A program made the translations under genes and the position numbers. Positions 46,655 to 58,455 of a DNA stretch of 64,000 nucleotides are shown one piece after another. The stretch comes from Eudorina sp. 2006-703-Eu-15. Lineage: Eukaryota > Chlorophyta > Chlorophyceae > Chlamydomonadales > Volvocaceae. The notes under the pieces are model-generated. The model was not told the DNA's origin, ran no database searches, and saw nothing but the letters and a program-made list of their open reading frames with translations. The stretch spans positions 606,722-670,721 of the forward strand of contig BDSI01000067.1 in assembly GCA_003117195.1 (NCBI GenBank). Direction: 5' to 3'. Position 1 is the first letter of the stretch. Every line of letters starts with the position of its first letter.

Positions 46655-47829
46655 CGCTCCGCTCCGTCTGCGCTGCCGCGGCGGCCGCCGGCACTGGCAG
46701 CCGCCGCCGCCGCTGCGTCCGCCGGTTCTGTCCTCGTCTGGTGTCTGCTGCCACCGGCGCTGCGGTGGCCACTCCTGCCGGCCGTGCCCTGCTCTTGGAG
46801 AGAACTGCTGCTGGCGCTGGTGCTGCTGGTGCCGGTGCTTGCTATGTCAGCGCTGGGTTGCACGTTTCCGAGGAACACCTCGGGTGAGTATCGCGGGCCC
46901 CGACGGGCAGCAGCAGCAGCCTTATCCTCCGGCGCTCCTGCCTCCGGCAGCACGCCGCTTTCAACTCCTGCGCCGATCGCTGTTGAGCGTGCCGCGCTGC
47001 GCCGCCGTACGCCGGCAGAAGCAGACTAATGGGGGCTCGCTATCGTGTGTTGCTGCCGACACCTGATGGTTACGAGGGTGGGTGGGAACTGGAACCGAAA
47101 GCAGTGCGACCATGGGATTTCACATAACCAGATATCGTTCCCCACAGCCGAGCGGTTGTGGAATGGGGTGGTGGCTGGCGAAGGTTCAAGGGGTCGTGCA
47201 TGCCCTCTCCACTGGAACAGGTATCAGCTGGTTGCACATCACTGCAACCCCGGCCGGGGCAACCCTCATAGATATATTATGGAGGACAAGCCACGCGGAG
47301 TGTTCTGCTCCTCTGCATATGGGTCCAAATACACGGGGTGCCCTATCGAGCCACTCTACGCGACTGCGCACATACATGTTCATGTTCCACAAGAGTGGTA
47401 TGTCGCAAGGTAATTATCTTAGCTAAGGTCCTGATGCCGTGGAAGGGGGACAAGGTCATGCATAAACCTTGCCCTGTCGTTCAACCAATTTGACATGACA
47501 CGTCGTTGTTATGAAGCGTCATTTATCTGGCAATTACAGGCTCCTGAACTTGACAGCACAGCTCGAATTCATCACTTGCCTGCCCGCGGTCGCTCCGATG
47601 AATAACTCCAGGACTCTTCATTGACCCATAATACTATTCATCACAACGTGTATGTATGTATGTATAATAGTCTCTGGACCACAAACAAAGCAACACTCCT
47701 TCCTCGACAACTACGATTTATGTGTAAAGCGTGCACAAAGCGGCATATTAAACGCCCCATAAATGATTGCCACAATAACTTGTCCGTGTCATTTCGACTC
47801 GTGTTTCCTCGAAGGTGTACGAGCGACCG
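46655..47829. other. Intergenic region between the ABCA and cyclic-nucleotide-binding genes
   Basis: It should contain the promoter/5' UTR of the minus-strand gene starting at 46654 and the 3' UTR of the ABCA gene ending at 47830. The 46660-47020 part is GC-rich and open in several frames on both strands, so an additional 5' exon of the downstream gene is possible. No supporting motif was found. The part after 47.05 kb is noticeably more AT-rich. Confidence 0.45.
47534..47538 (-). terminator. Candidate TGTAA polyadenylation signal of the ABCA gene
   Basis: TTACA on the plus strand lies about 290 bases beyond the ABCA stop codon, a typical position for the green-algal TGTAA signal. Chance occurrence cannot be excluded. 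Confidence 0.4.
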
Positions 47830-50800
47830 CTACCGCCACTGCCGCACCACCTCCAGATAGACGTCTTCGAGAGATGAAAGCTTAATCTGTATGTCGACGA
47901 TGCCCAACTTGTCTCTGTCGGCCTGCAGGCAATGGGCGTAGCATTTATTGAGTCATGGCTAGGCACGCGGCCTGGACAACAACCAATCGTGGGTTGGGCA
48001 AGTAGATCCACTACGTGCGATTTTATACATTCTTTCAAATCACGCGTCTTAAATCCTGACAGTAGGCTCCCGGCGGGCGACCCGGATCCCCAGATGGTTT
48101 GGGTTCCCGCCACGACAACCGACAACGAGAACTGATATAAAAGCCCCTTGCGACTTCCTCCACTAATATGATGAGGCGCCGACTCGACAATGAAACTGCC
48201 AGCAAGAACCCTTGCCCTACCTGGCTCTACACATCCAGTGGGGATAGTTCCGTTGCACTACTTTGGGGCGCTCCTTTGTCCGGGCAACGATGTAACGATT
48301 ATAAAGTACATCCTTCGTGGACACGCTGTGCTGACCGCTCATTAGAGCCGCCAACAAAACACGCTGAAGCTTCCAGTCATGCACTGCCAACCGAACAACC
48401 GCCCTCCAAGACGCGCTGTGCCGTGTTACCCTCCCCGCCTACGACGCACCTGCAGGCGCTCAAACAGCTCCGGCAGCCGCATCTCCGCGTCCCGTGGAAC
48501 CTGCAACACGTCACCGCCCGATATCCAATACAAGGGATGTAACCCACATCAGAAGCCCCGGCAGCGAAGCAGACGGCAGGCCTAGCTCGCCTCACCAAGG
48601 CGTGGCGCCCACCGTCCCCGATCCCAGAAAACATCCCCGCCTACGAGGGGGGGATTCTTACCACCGGGCAGGCATTACGAGCAACTGCCCTCACGCCATC
48701 TGTTGGACATATCGTACAGCCCGCCGTACCTGCAAGTGCACGTGGCTGCGCCCCACCTCCGCCACCAACCCGCCCTCGAGCCCCAGGCTGTCCACCGCCG
48801 CCTCCTCCACCGCCGCCGCTGCCGCCGTCGCGCTGCCGCCGTCACCGCTGCCGCTGCCATCGGCGCTGGCGCCCCTGTCCCCCGCGTCATCTCGCGCCGC
48901 ACCCTCGCGGCCTGGGCCGGCTTGCGGCGGCAGTCCAGCTTCCTGCAGCTCCCGCAGCCCCACGGCCACGCGGTAGCCCCCGCCGTAGCGGCGCTTGAGC
49001 GCCAGGCTGTGGCCCAGGCAGCGCAGCCGCCCCGCCGCCAGGATGGCGATGCGGTCCCCCAGCACCTCCGCCTCCTCCATGGAGTGGGTGGTCAGCACCA
49101 GGCAGCGACCCGCCTTGGCGGCGGAGATCAGCTCCCACACGTGGCTCCTGGGGGCCGAAAGGGGGAGGCGGGAGGGAGGGCCCGAGGGAGTGAGGAAAGG
49201 GAGGTTGGCGACCAGACGTATGCAGGGGCAGGGGGCAGGGGGGAGGCTGGGGGTGCGGGAAGCGGCACGGCCGAGGGCGGGAACGGGACGGGTGTGGGCG
49301 GGGAGGGGGATACAGGAAATTGGTAGACATTTGGGGACGGGGAGGGCAGCCGAGAACCAGCTCAACCCGGACTCGTCTTCGAGAGAACGGTTAGCAGCGT
49401 GGGTGGTCGCACGCCTAGGATAGCAGCCAGGGAGATCCACCAGGTGTGTGCCGGGATGACGGTGGCGTCGCAGTGCCCAGTGCAGAAGTCACGATGTCGT
49501 CATGGTGGGATTTGCCGGTCACGTGCCGTACCTGGATACGGGGTCCATGCCGGTAGTTGGCTCGTCCAGGTAGACGACCCGTGGGTCACCCAGCAGCGCC
49601 GCCGCCACGCTCAGCCGCCGCCGCATGCCGCCGCTGTACGACCCGGCGGGTCGGTCCGCGGCCGCCTCCAAGCGCACCTGGGTCAGGCCGAGGCCCCATC
49701 CCGGCGGGGGGGGGGGTTCAGGAATTAAAAGCTTCATCAGCGACTCAGTCCGGCCGGGTCCATATTGAGGCAGAGGACGCAGGCGGCCTCAGCGCACCTC
49801 AGTCCACGGACGGACCGTCGCCAGGCCCCGCCCCGGCCGCTGCCTCCCCCAGACCTGGGACCTGATGTGAGGTCTATCCCACCCCAGCCTCCCCCCCGGG
49901 CGTCCTCAGGACCCCCAGGCTCCCGCGCCCCTCGTCCCCATCAGAACAACCTGAAAGGACCCGCACCCGCGAAGGAACCCCGGGGCCCTATGCGGAGGCA
50001 TGCTGTCTCAACACCCCAAAGATGCCATCCTCCATACCGCGTACACCACCCGCCCCACCCGCCGGGCCCCCTCGGCTCCGCTCCGCCCCACCCGCCCACC
50101 TGTCGAAGCATGCGCTCCACCTCGCCCCTGCGCTGGCTCCAGGGGAGGCCCCTCACGTCCGCCATCAGCGCCAGGTGCTCGCGGCCGCTGAGGGCGCCCC
50201 ACAGCACATCGAACTGGGGGCAGATGCCCGTCACCCCGCGGGCCGCGTCCAGGCCCTCGGCGTCCAACACACTGGTGCCGTACACTAGCGCCTCGCCGCT
50301 GGTGGGCCGTACAGCCTGCGGGCGGAATGCCATGCCAGATGGCGGGGGCCGGTACCGCGGGGGGCGGGGGCGGGGCGGAGGGGTTGTAGGCCGCGTGAGA
50401 GGCGCCGCCGTGCGGCCCGGCAGTCGATCGGGTAGGGAAGTGCACTCCCCGGTGGGCATGGTGGGCCCTCCGCCCGGCCCATGGTGAAAGAAGGTATCGC
50501 TCTGGGGTCTCTCCAGAGGGGCTTTGGTGATCCCTTGGGTGCGGGAGGCTGCGGTGATCTGCTGTGGCATCGACTCGTTGGAGTGTTGGCAGCTGCGCCG
50601 CGTTGCGCTGCCCTTCCCCCCCTCACTCCCTCACCCCGATCAGGCTCTTGATGGTGGTGGTCTTGCCCGCGCCGTTGGGGCCTGATGTGGTTCAAGAGGG
50701 GGCAGGGGGGATAGTAAATTGGTGGACATATTCAAACTGTGCTGCTGCCAGGGAGGGAGAGGGTGTAAGTTGCGAGATCAGGACGACAACAGACCAATAG

Positions 50801-53800
50801 AGGGAATGCCCACGGAAGCGGCCCGGTCCCACTAGTAAACACATTCCCTCTGCAGCGAGGGCCCCCGCAGCTTCGAGACTGCGCCGCAGCGCTACCGCAT
50901 GCCCCTTCCAGGTGCCGACGCCCCTGTACGTGCCGTACAGCCTGCCACTTACCCAGCAAGCAGAAGCACTCCCCGGGCACGATCCGAAGCCAAGTGCCGT
51001 ACACAGCCACGTGTGGACCGCGGCGGCCGCCCGTCTTCGTCGCGTCGCCTCCCGATGAGGTGGACGCCGCAGCGCCGCCGCCCGATCCCCCCATCCCGGC
51101 GATCTGCCAAGCCGGCGGGCGGTGGCTGGATGACTCGACGACAGCGACAGAGGCAGCGGCGGTGGCGGCGGCGGCGGTCCCGCCAGCAGGCTCTGTTGGC
51201 CGTGTCGCCGCCGCCGGCTCCCACCGCCGCCGCCGCCGCGACAGCCAGCCACAGCACCAGCTTGCGACCGCCGCGAACCACCCACGCCCGCCGTACTCCT
51301 TGCGCAGGCCGAACAGCACCACACCCTCCCGCCAGTCCGGTGGGCCGTACAACCCATGTCTGGATCCTTTACTACTGTACGGCGCTCTCCATGCCGTTGC
51401 AGCTACGTAAGCCGCCGCTGAGGTCTGTCGTACCGCCGTCGCCTCACCACTGCCGTGATCACCGCCGGCACCGCCGAACACACTATCCGCAGCTGGCCCG
51501 ATATCGCTGTACGGCATGTGCTCCAGAGCCGACGGCGACGATGGGGCCGCCGCCGCGGCCGCCGCCGCCGCGGTCGCGTCCGCCTCCGTCTTGTCTGCCT
51601 GCCGCACGTCTGCCACGAAGGCACGGCAGATCGACTGTACGACAGCCGTCTCGACCGCGACCCCTGGGTCAGTCATGCCGTGTCGGAGGCCGCTCAAGCC
51701 GCCCGCGCTCCTCACACCCTGCACCACGCCGCCTGGAACCGCCGCCGTCGCCGCGGAACCCTCGGCTGCCGACTCCCGTGTGGCCTGCTCCTGCAGCGGT
51801 GGCAACACCGCCGTTCCCGACCCAGGGCTGGGCCACGCCGGCTGCTGCTGCTGCTGCTGCTGCTCCTGCTGCTTTAGCAGCAGTAGCAGCTGCTGGTGCT
51901 GCTGGTCGCGTAGGGCGCGCTCCAGGGCGGCCGCGGCTCGCCGGCCGCTGCGCGCCTGCCGGAAGACGAGGGATGGGTGGGTGGATGGGTGGGCGGCAGC
52001 ACGGCGAGGAGCCAGTGGTCGGGGACCCCAACCAGGTTCTGCCTAACCGCTATCGCTACTGCGCGATACGACATTATATCGGCAAGGGATAGGAACGTCG
52101 TGCATGCCTTATGGCGAGCCCAGGTACTGGCTGCTTGCCGCCGGCCCCCGCTGCCAGACTGGACCCCTCCGTCTTTGCAACTGCAATTACGCGTCGTTGA
52201 GTGTGGTGTGAAGACGTTACTTCCGGGCGGAGTGATTCGGTTTTGTTCCGGGGTGGCCTCCCCTCCGCCCCTCCGCCCCTACCCTCCGGCTGCGCTCTCC
52301 GCCGCCCAGCCTGAGCCAGGGAGGCAGCAGTCCCAGCAGCGGACCCCACAGCGGCTGCCCCCCGCTGCCCTCCTCCCGGGGTAGCACTCCGTCTAGGTAG
52401 GCGGCCAGGATTGTGAAGCCGGCGGCCTGGAGGGCAGCGAGGGAGGCAGGGGGAGCGCAGGGAGGGGGGCACGGGGTAGGGCAGGGAGGGAGGCAGGGCC
52501 GCAAAGGGGCCGAGGGGCTGGGGCGAAGATGATAAGTTCTAAGGTTTCACTCAATGCGCTGGCTGGCAGCAGACGCGCAGAGCAAAGATCCAACGGTGAA
52601 CGTAAGCAGTGCCAAGGACCCGAAGGGGGCGGGGGGAGAAGAGGGCCCGCCGCCTGGGCCCTGCGAGGCCTGTGCGGGGGGGGGGCCATCCGTACCTGCA
52701 GCGGCAGCAACCACACGATCTGCCCCACGGGCACGATGCACTCGCTCTGCCAGTACGGCAGCATCGTACGGACGTACGGCGGCGGCGGGTCCTGCCAGCA
52801 GTAGTCGTCCCGGTGGCTCCAGGAGATGCCCTTTCCGGTGCCTGCGTGGTATCAGGTTGGGGTTTCCAAGGCTGAGGTTCGGGTAGCAAACCCAAAACCA
52901 TGGGGTGGAGGTTCAGGGAAGGGCAAGGCGAGTCCACCCACACCTGCCCCCTGGAAGGACGGGTGGCAACCACGTGCAGCGGTCACTTGATCATGCGCGG
53001 CGCGCACCCTCACCCTCAACCCCACCCTCGCCCTCACCCTCGCCCTCACCCACCTCGCACCCACCCACCCACACACCACCCACCCGGCACCCCAACGCGG
53101 TAACCCTCCCCCGCCGATCGACCCGCCCTGGCCTCGACCCCCGATACCGGGGTCTGGGCACGGGGTCTGGGCTGTTTTTCTTATAACCCCCGAAACCGCC
53201 GCCGTTCCCCCCACTGCTTCACCCATGTCACTGCAACCTCCTCCCCGTCCTCCCCAGTCCCCACCCACCAGAGCCCCGAAGACCGCCCCGGGGTCCCCCG
53301 CCCATCCCAATCGCGCCCCGATCCGCTCTACCCCTGCACCCCTGCCCACCCAGAGCCGCGTTGGCGAGGTCCTGCAGCCCCTTGGTGAGCAGGCAGGGCG
53401 GCAGGCAGGAGAACAGCGCCACCCAGCCCTGCGCCACCCCGGGGTGGTAGGGGAAGCCGAACTGCACCACCAGCTGCAGCGCCCAGCACACGATGTAGGT
53501 GGCGAACCCCGCGGGGACGGCTGAGGCGCTGCGGCGGAGCACCGCACTCAGCACCAGCGCCACACCGCCCATGGACAGCTCGCTGCGACCGGCGGCGGCG
53601 GTGTTGGGGGGTCGAGGGTTTAGGGTTTAGGAAATTGGTGGGGGTGGGGGTGGGGGGTGGGGGGTGGGGGGTGGGGGTGGGGGAAGGGGGTTGGGGAAGG
53701 GGGTTGGGGGGTGGGGGATCGCTGTGGTGGTGGTGCACTGCTCGGAGACGCCAGCACCAGATGAAGCACGCCAGGATTACCCCTTGACACCTCCCACGAC

Positions 53801-56800
53801 TCCCACATTAAATGGTTGCCCCTGCCCATTATCATTTTATCAATGATGTTACAGCGGACCCTGCCCATGGTAAGCCGCCAGCAATTGCACCAGCAGCCTG
53901 TTGCCCAGCATTTCCTGCGCCCCCCCTCCTCCTCCTCGCCCCTCCCCCCCTACCTGCCCCACAGCAGCAGGAACACAAGCGCCGGGCTGTTCCGCAGTGC
54001 CAGCGGGAAGCGCATCGCGACCAGAGCCCCCAGCAGTACGGCACTGTGGGCGGCTGTCAGGAGGACCTCGGGGACCACCCAGCTCACCTGGAGGAGGGGG
54101 CCCGGGGGAGGGGGAGGGGTGGGGGGGGGGTGGGGCCCGGGGGAGGGGTGGGGGGAATGTGCTCCAGTGGGGCCAAGTGGGGCACGTTTCCCGGAGCGAC
54201 GGCTCTCACCAACTGCCTCTCCCTCCACACTTCCCTCCACCCCACCCCACCCCATGATGTTTTCTTTTGTCATTCTTCGCAATCGTTGCCACCCTCGCTC
54301 ACTCCGTTCCTCGGCTTCCCTCCCTGCATCGCCATGGCCCTGGACATCGCTCGCGGCGCGGCTACTCCGTCTACCACCACAGGTCGGTAACGTATCTGTC
54401 CTTTCCGGGTTGGGTTGGGTTCGCAGTTTGCTTGTTGTGGCACTGCGGCAGCGCGGCCGCGCCGCCACGCGCCCGCGCGCGGTCTCTATCTTTTCGTTTG
54501 CTCTGCACGTACCGCACCCCGTAAGTATACTGCGTTATGCTGGGTGTGCCCGGGTTCGTTCTACGGGTTTATTTATTTTTTTTCAATTTAACCCCCACCC
54601 CACCCCACCCCAACCCTCCACACCTCCAATCAAGATGTCAACCTCTTTCTCATATTCAACCCTACCCACCCACTCTACCCACCCACCCACCCACCCACCC
54701 ACCCACCCACGCACCCACCCACCCAGTGTGCGCTGTCCCGGAGCCCCATGGCAGCCAGCGCGCTGCGGGTGCCGGTCTCGCGCTCCGAAACCTGAGGGGG
54801 TCGTCGTGCGGCAAGGCAGGTGGACCCGTGGCTATCAGACTGGGCGGCTGCCGGACATCAGGTGGGAGAAACAGATTCAGCAGGAGGACGAGGAGGAGCA
54901 GCGGGGAGGCACCCTGGCGTCATCTGCCCCTGGGTCGCCAAAAGGCCTTGCCCCTAGGTGCCCAACCCGGGATGTCCCCTTAACTACGTTCCCCGACCGC
55001 CTCCATAGGCCTCCAGCGCCCCAGCCGCACCCCAGCCGCACCGCACCCCAGCCGCACCGCACCCCAGCCGCACCGCACCCCAGCCGCACCGCACCCCAGC
55101 CGCACCGCACCATGTTTGTGAGCAGCACCACGAAGTTGATGACCACACTGGCCAGCAGGAAGGTGGGGGCGAAGCGGCCCACGGCGGAGGCGGTGGCGAG
55201 GGAGGGGTGCGGGAAGTCGGCCAGGGACACCGACCAAGGCAGGGAGGGGTCTGCGGGTGGGGAGCGGGCGGACCGGGGTGGAGGGGACGGACGAGGACGA
55301 GGCGCACCGATGGACATAACGTGAAGTACTTCACGTGATGATGGGAGGGGGGGGGAGCGGGCGCGGGAGAGCCTACCCGCCCGGGACTTAGCGGGTGGCC
55401 CACAGGAAATGCAGCGGATGGGTAGGCTCCTGGAAGTCTGAGGATTGACTTGGCGGAGCTCCGGGAGAGAGGTCCGGGGGATAGCATGTGTGGTTGCGTG
55501 TGTAGTGACGCGGCACTGTACGGGAAAGGTCACGCCATCGTTCCCCCAAGTCTGCGGCGCCCGCCGGCCCGCGAGTAGACGGCGGGGAGGCGGGGAGGCG
55601 GGGATAGCTGTGTGTGTGGCGCACCCCCTCTCAGCCGCATATGTGCAACCACCGCGCTGGATCAATTCTGGATCCTGGATCGGCTATAGATGAATCCCAA
55701 CGCACCTGCAGTGGCAAGCCTGGCCATCTGCGCCTCCACGGCCACCTGTACGACAAACGATTCCCCGGGGGAAAGCCAGGGTTGCTCAGCGATTCCACCG
55801 GGCTCAGTTCCAGCCTTCCAGATCCCCCGGGAGCTCCACCCGGCCTCTGACAACCGCCGGGGGACAGTCGTCAGGTCCGGTCTGTTGCCGGCTGCGGGTC
55901 TGGGTTGGGGGGAGGTGACTCGTGCGCTGTGGTGCTCTTTTGCGGCTTCGCTGTCTTACTCGACACAGGGGGGCGCCCCTCCTGGCCTCCGCGCCCTCGC
56001 GCTTCTGAGCCCCGCCCCCTTCACACACCTGGAGTGGTATGGCGACGTAGGTGTTGGGGTCCTGGAAGCGGCCCTTGAAGAAGGCGGCAGTCGCATTGGA
56101 CTGCACCACGAAGGACAGCGCCTGCAGAGGGCGGGGTGGGGACGGAGGCGGGCGCGAGGGAGTGCCGTGGCCGTCAAGAGCCTCAGGGCGGCCGTGATGA
56201 GAGGGATGTGTGTGTGCGTCTTATTGCGCGTGCGTGGAGGGGAAATGCCGCCAGTACGTACTTACGTACGGACTCCGGAGCACACCGCAGATCTTCTGAT
56301 ACCGTACAGTAACAACAGCTCGCCGCTAAGCGAGATCCTAATGCAGCGATGATTTTAGATAAATCGTGTCACAAGGGACCCCGCGAGTTAGATTAAATTA
56401 ATGAACGTTACGGCGGATCTCGAAAAGGGATCAACGGTGTGCACCAGCGCAAGCCCCAGCAGGCCCTGAGTTGGATTGCCAGTCGGTGCCGAAGATCTGC
56501 CCGAGGTGGGTCCAGCCGCGGGTCAGTGGTTACCTCACGACCCGATGGGGTCTGTGTGCGGACGTTCAAAGGAGAGCGCGGCACCGATCCCGAAACGTTA
56601 AAAGAGTGGACGCAGTCAGGCGCGTTGTACCCTGCAGTGTGCCGGCCGGTGCGGCCAGTACGGTGCAGTACGGTGCAGTACGGCACCCGGCGGCTCACCC
56701 GAGGTGGCGCGCTGCCCGGCGGGGTCGGCGGCGCAGGTCGCCGACGGAAGTGTACGGCAGCCAGCACCGTCTGCGGGTTGGCCCACAGGTACGAGTCCAC

Positions 56801-58455
56801 CTGGGGGGGAGGGGAGGGGAGGGGAGGGCGGGTACAGGACATGGATAGACATCTACAAACTGCGCTGCTGCGTGCCAGCGCGCGAAGGTCCGGTGCAGAA
56901 TCAACTGGGAAGGTGGGGGAGTCCCCGGTTTGCGGGGTTGCGTGCCTGTTCAGTTGGTGGCGGCTGTAGGAGCCCCAAATCCCAGCGGTGACATCCTGTG
57001 CACATCCGCCCATGCCCCCTCCCGCCCGTCCGCCCGTCCGCCCGCCCACCTCGGACATGTTGGCGAAGCCGCGGACCTGGTCAGCGGGTATGGGCGGCTG
57101 GTTCGCGGCCCGGACCCCCGCCACCACCTCCTCAACCCATGGGTCTCCCGCCGGTGTGTACAGGAAGGTGTAGCAGCGCGCGCCTTGCTGCAGCAACATC
57201 GGGAGGAGGAGTGCCGTACAGCAGACCGGCGATGGCACACATGACACATACGGCATCGCAGACAGCGCGGTGACGGTCTCCCTCCCCGGGTCGGTCGGTC
57301 GGTGGGTGGGTGGGTGGGTGCTGAGTCCTCGGTGCGCGCTGGCCCTGACCCCTGACCGCGCTGGCCTTGGCCCTGTGCCTATGGTTCCAGAGCCCACTTC
57401 GGTTCCGGAGCCCACTTCTGCAGCTAAATGGGTGGTTGGGCACGTTCTTACGCGACCGTTGCGGCCCCCACCCGCCTGCGGGCCCCCCCTAGACCGCTGA
57501 CCTAGCTAGCTACCTGCAGCAGTTGGTTGGAGGAGCACAGCGGCACGGGACCCACACGCCGCGGCGCGGGGCTGCGCTGCTCCGCCCGGCCGCCGAACCC
57601 CGCGTCGCTGTATCGTATCGCCGCATCCACCAGCCAGATAAGGCCCACGAAAGCCACCGCGCTGACCAGCTGACCCAGCAGCAGGCCGGGGAAGCGCAGT
57701 CTGCGGACATCCGCCAGCGGCGGCGGCGGCGGCGGCGGGCGGCGGGGGGCGGCGGGCGCGGGGGCCGACGGAGCAGCCTTGGAAGGTGGGCTTACCGGCA
57801 TCGGTCAGCAGCAGGGGCATCTGATGAGTGGGGAAGGCGTCCGCTGGGTCTCTCAGGGGATGTTCTCAACCGACTACACACATACATAGACATAGAAGAT
57901 TACATGTGTGCGCGCAAATGAGGGGCGATCTGCGGTGTATGTAATGCAACCGGTACAAGATGGACCCGTACTCCGACCGGGCCCAGATAGCTCGTAGGCG
58001 CCTCATCTCACCAACCCCTACCAAGGACGTGTGCATGGGGGGCAGGGTTGCGGGATGGGATCCCTCCGGGGAGACGCGGAGGCGCGGTGGACATACATGC
58101 CCAGCTAGCTGGCTAGCATAGCAGCGCGCGCCCATCCAGCGGTCTGGATGTCATCCACGCACTCAAACGGTTGTACGACACGAAACGGTCGTACGTGCCG
58201 TACGGACCTCATGAGGATGTTCTTGCGGGTCAGCGCGAAGGCCTGCCGCAGCGGCAGCCACCGCCGCCGAGGTGCCATCTGGGTCGCCACGTCCCCGTGC
58301 TGGCTGCCGCGAGGGGGCGCAGCAGTCGGCGCGGCATTATTGCCGGCAGGCCCCGCCTTGCCGCCGGTGCCGCCTGTGGCCCCCGTCACTGATGACGGAC
58401 CGGCGACTGTCGGCGGGCTCTGCACAGCAGCGGAACTGTCCCCCGAACCAGTCAT
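47830..58455 (-). CDS. Half-size ABCA-subfamily ABC transporter
   Basis: Membrane ABC transporter of subfamily A, which typically moves lipids; substrate unknown. Eighteen exons sum to 1193 codons (1192 aa): 58208-58455, 57514-57700, 57050-57187, 56699-56800, 56029-56121, 55706-55745, 55111-55250, 53954-54087, 53350-53582, 52696-52841, 52283-52426, 50953-51955, 50635-50681, 50100-50315, 49532-49677, 48730-49147, 48450-48500, 47830-47922. After a low-complexity N-terminus comes [20 protein letters not shown] and TM1 ([13 protein letters not shown]), a large lumenal/extracellular loop, then a TM cluster ([50 protein letters not shown] and others) and [11 protein letters not shown], a subfamily signature. 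NBD: Walker [11 protein letters not shown] (about 870), Q-loop [10 protein letters not shown], signature [13 protein letters not shown] (about 970), Walker [15 protein letters not shown]-loop [20 protein letters not shown]. The C-terminus [16 protein letters not shown] is typical. Exon 12 adds a polyQ segment and a long insert. Only one TMD-NBD pair, as in plant ATH-type half transporters. Confidence 0.94.
49309..49334 (+). repeat. Dispersed motif D, partial copy
   Basis: GGGATACAGGAAATTGGTAG then ACATTTG, in the ABCA intron between 49148 and 49531. Confidence 0.6.
50710..50752 (+). repeat. Dispersed motif D, full copy
   Basis: GATAGTAAATTGGTGGACAT then ATTCAAACTGTGCTGCTGCCAG, about 30 bases from the Walker A exon (50635-50681) of the ABCA gene. 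Confidence 0.7.
54540..54601 (+). repeat. Dispersed element C, copy 2
   Basis: CTGGGTGTGCCCGGGTTCGT, a T-rich centre and TTCAATTTAACCCC. It is the direct-orientation match of the 16437-16502 sequence, here in the large ABCA intron between 54088 and 55110. Confidence 0.6.
54675..54725. repeat. (CCCA)n tetranucleotide array
   Basis: About twelve ACCC units in the same ABCA intron, directly readable. Confidence 0.9.
55022..55110. repeat. 16-bp minisatellite at the 5' splice site of an ABCA intron
   Basis: CAGCCGCACCGCACCC recurs with an exact 16-base period from 55033 (starts at 55033, 55049, 55065, 55081, 55097), plus a shortened unit at 55022. On the sense strand it begins at the donor itself (GTGCGG after exon 55111-55250), so every repeat unit carries a donor-like GTGCGG. 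Confidence 0.93.
56831..56880 (+). repeat. Dispersed motif D, diverged copy
   Basis: GGTACAGGACATGGATAGAC then ATCTACAAACTGCGCTGCTG and a CCAG-containing end, in the ABCA intron between 56801 and 57049. Confidence 0.55.

Noticed and set aside
46442..47029. Plus-strand frame with a membrane-like stretch (WRELLLALVLLVPVLAMSALG)
   Set aside because: Hydrophobic runs arise on the antisense of Ser/Ala/Gly-rich sequence here. No splice-compatible partner exon or family match was found, so it was not called.
53615..53630. GGGTTTAGGGTTTAGG, plant-type telomere-like repeat
   Set aside because: Only about two units inside an ABCA intron; too short to call an interstitial telomere tract.
53816..55324. 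502-codon plus-strand open frame
   Set aside because: It crosses ABCA exons 7 and 8 on the opposite strand and is filled with CCCA and 16-bp tandem repeat translations. It has no recognisable domain.
57701..57820. Alternative ABCA exon 2 beginning with a Pro-rich run or with ATGCCCCTGCTG
   Set aside because: Joining exon 1 (phase 2) to it gives a stop or loses the family motif. The acceptor at 57701 gives [15 protein letters not shown], which matches the subfamily.
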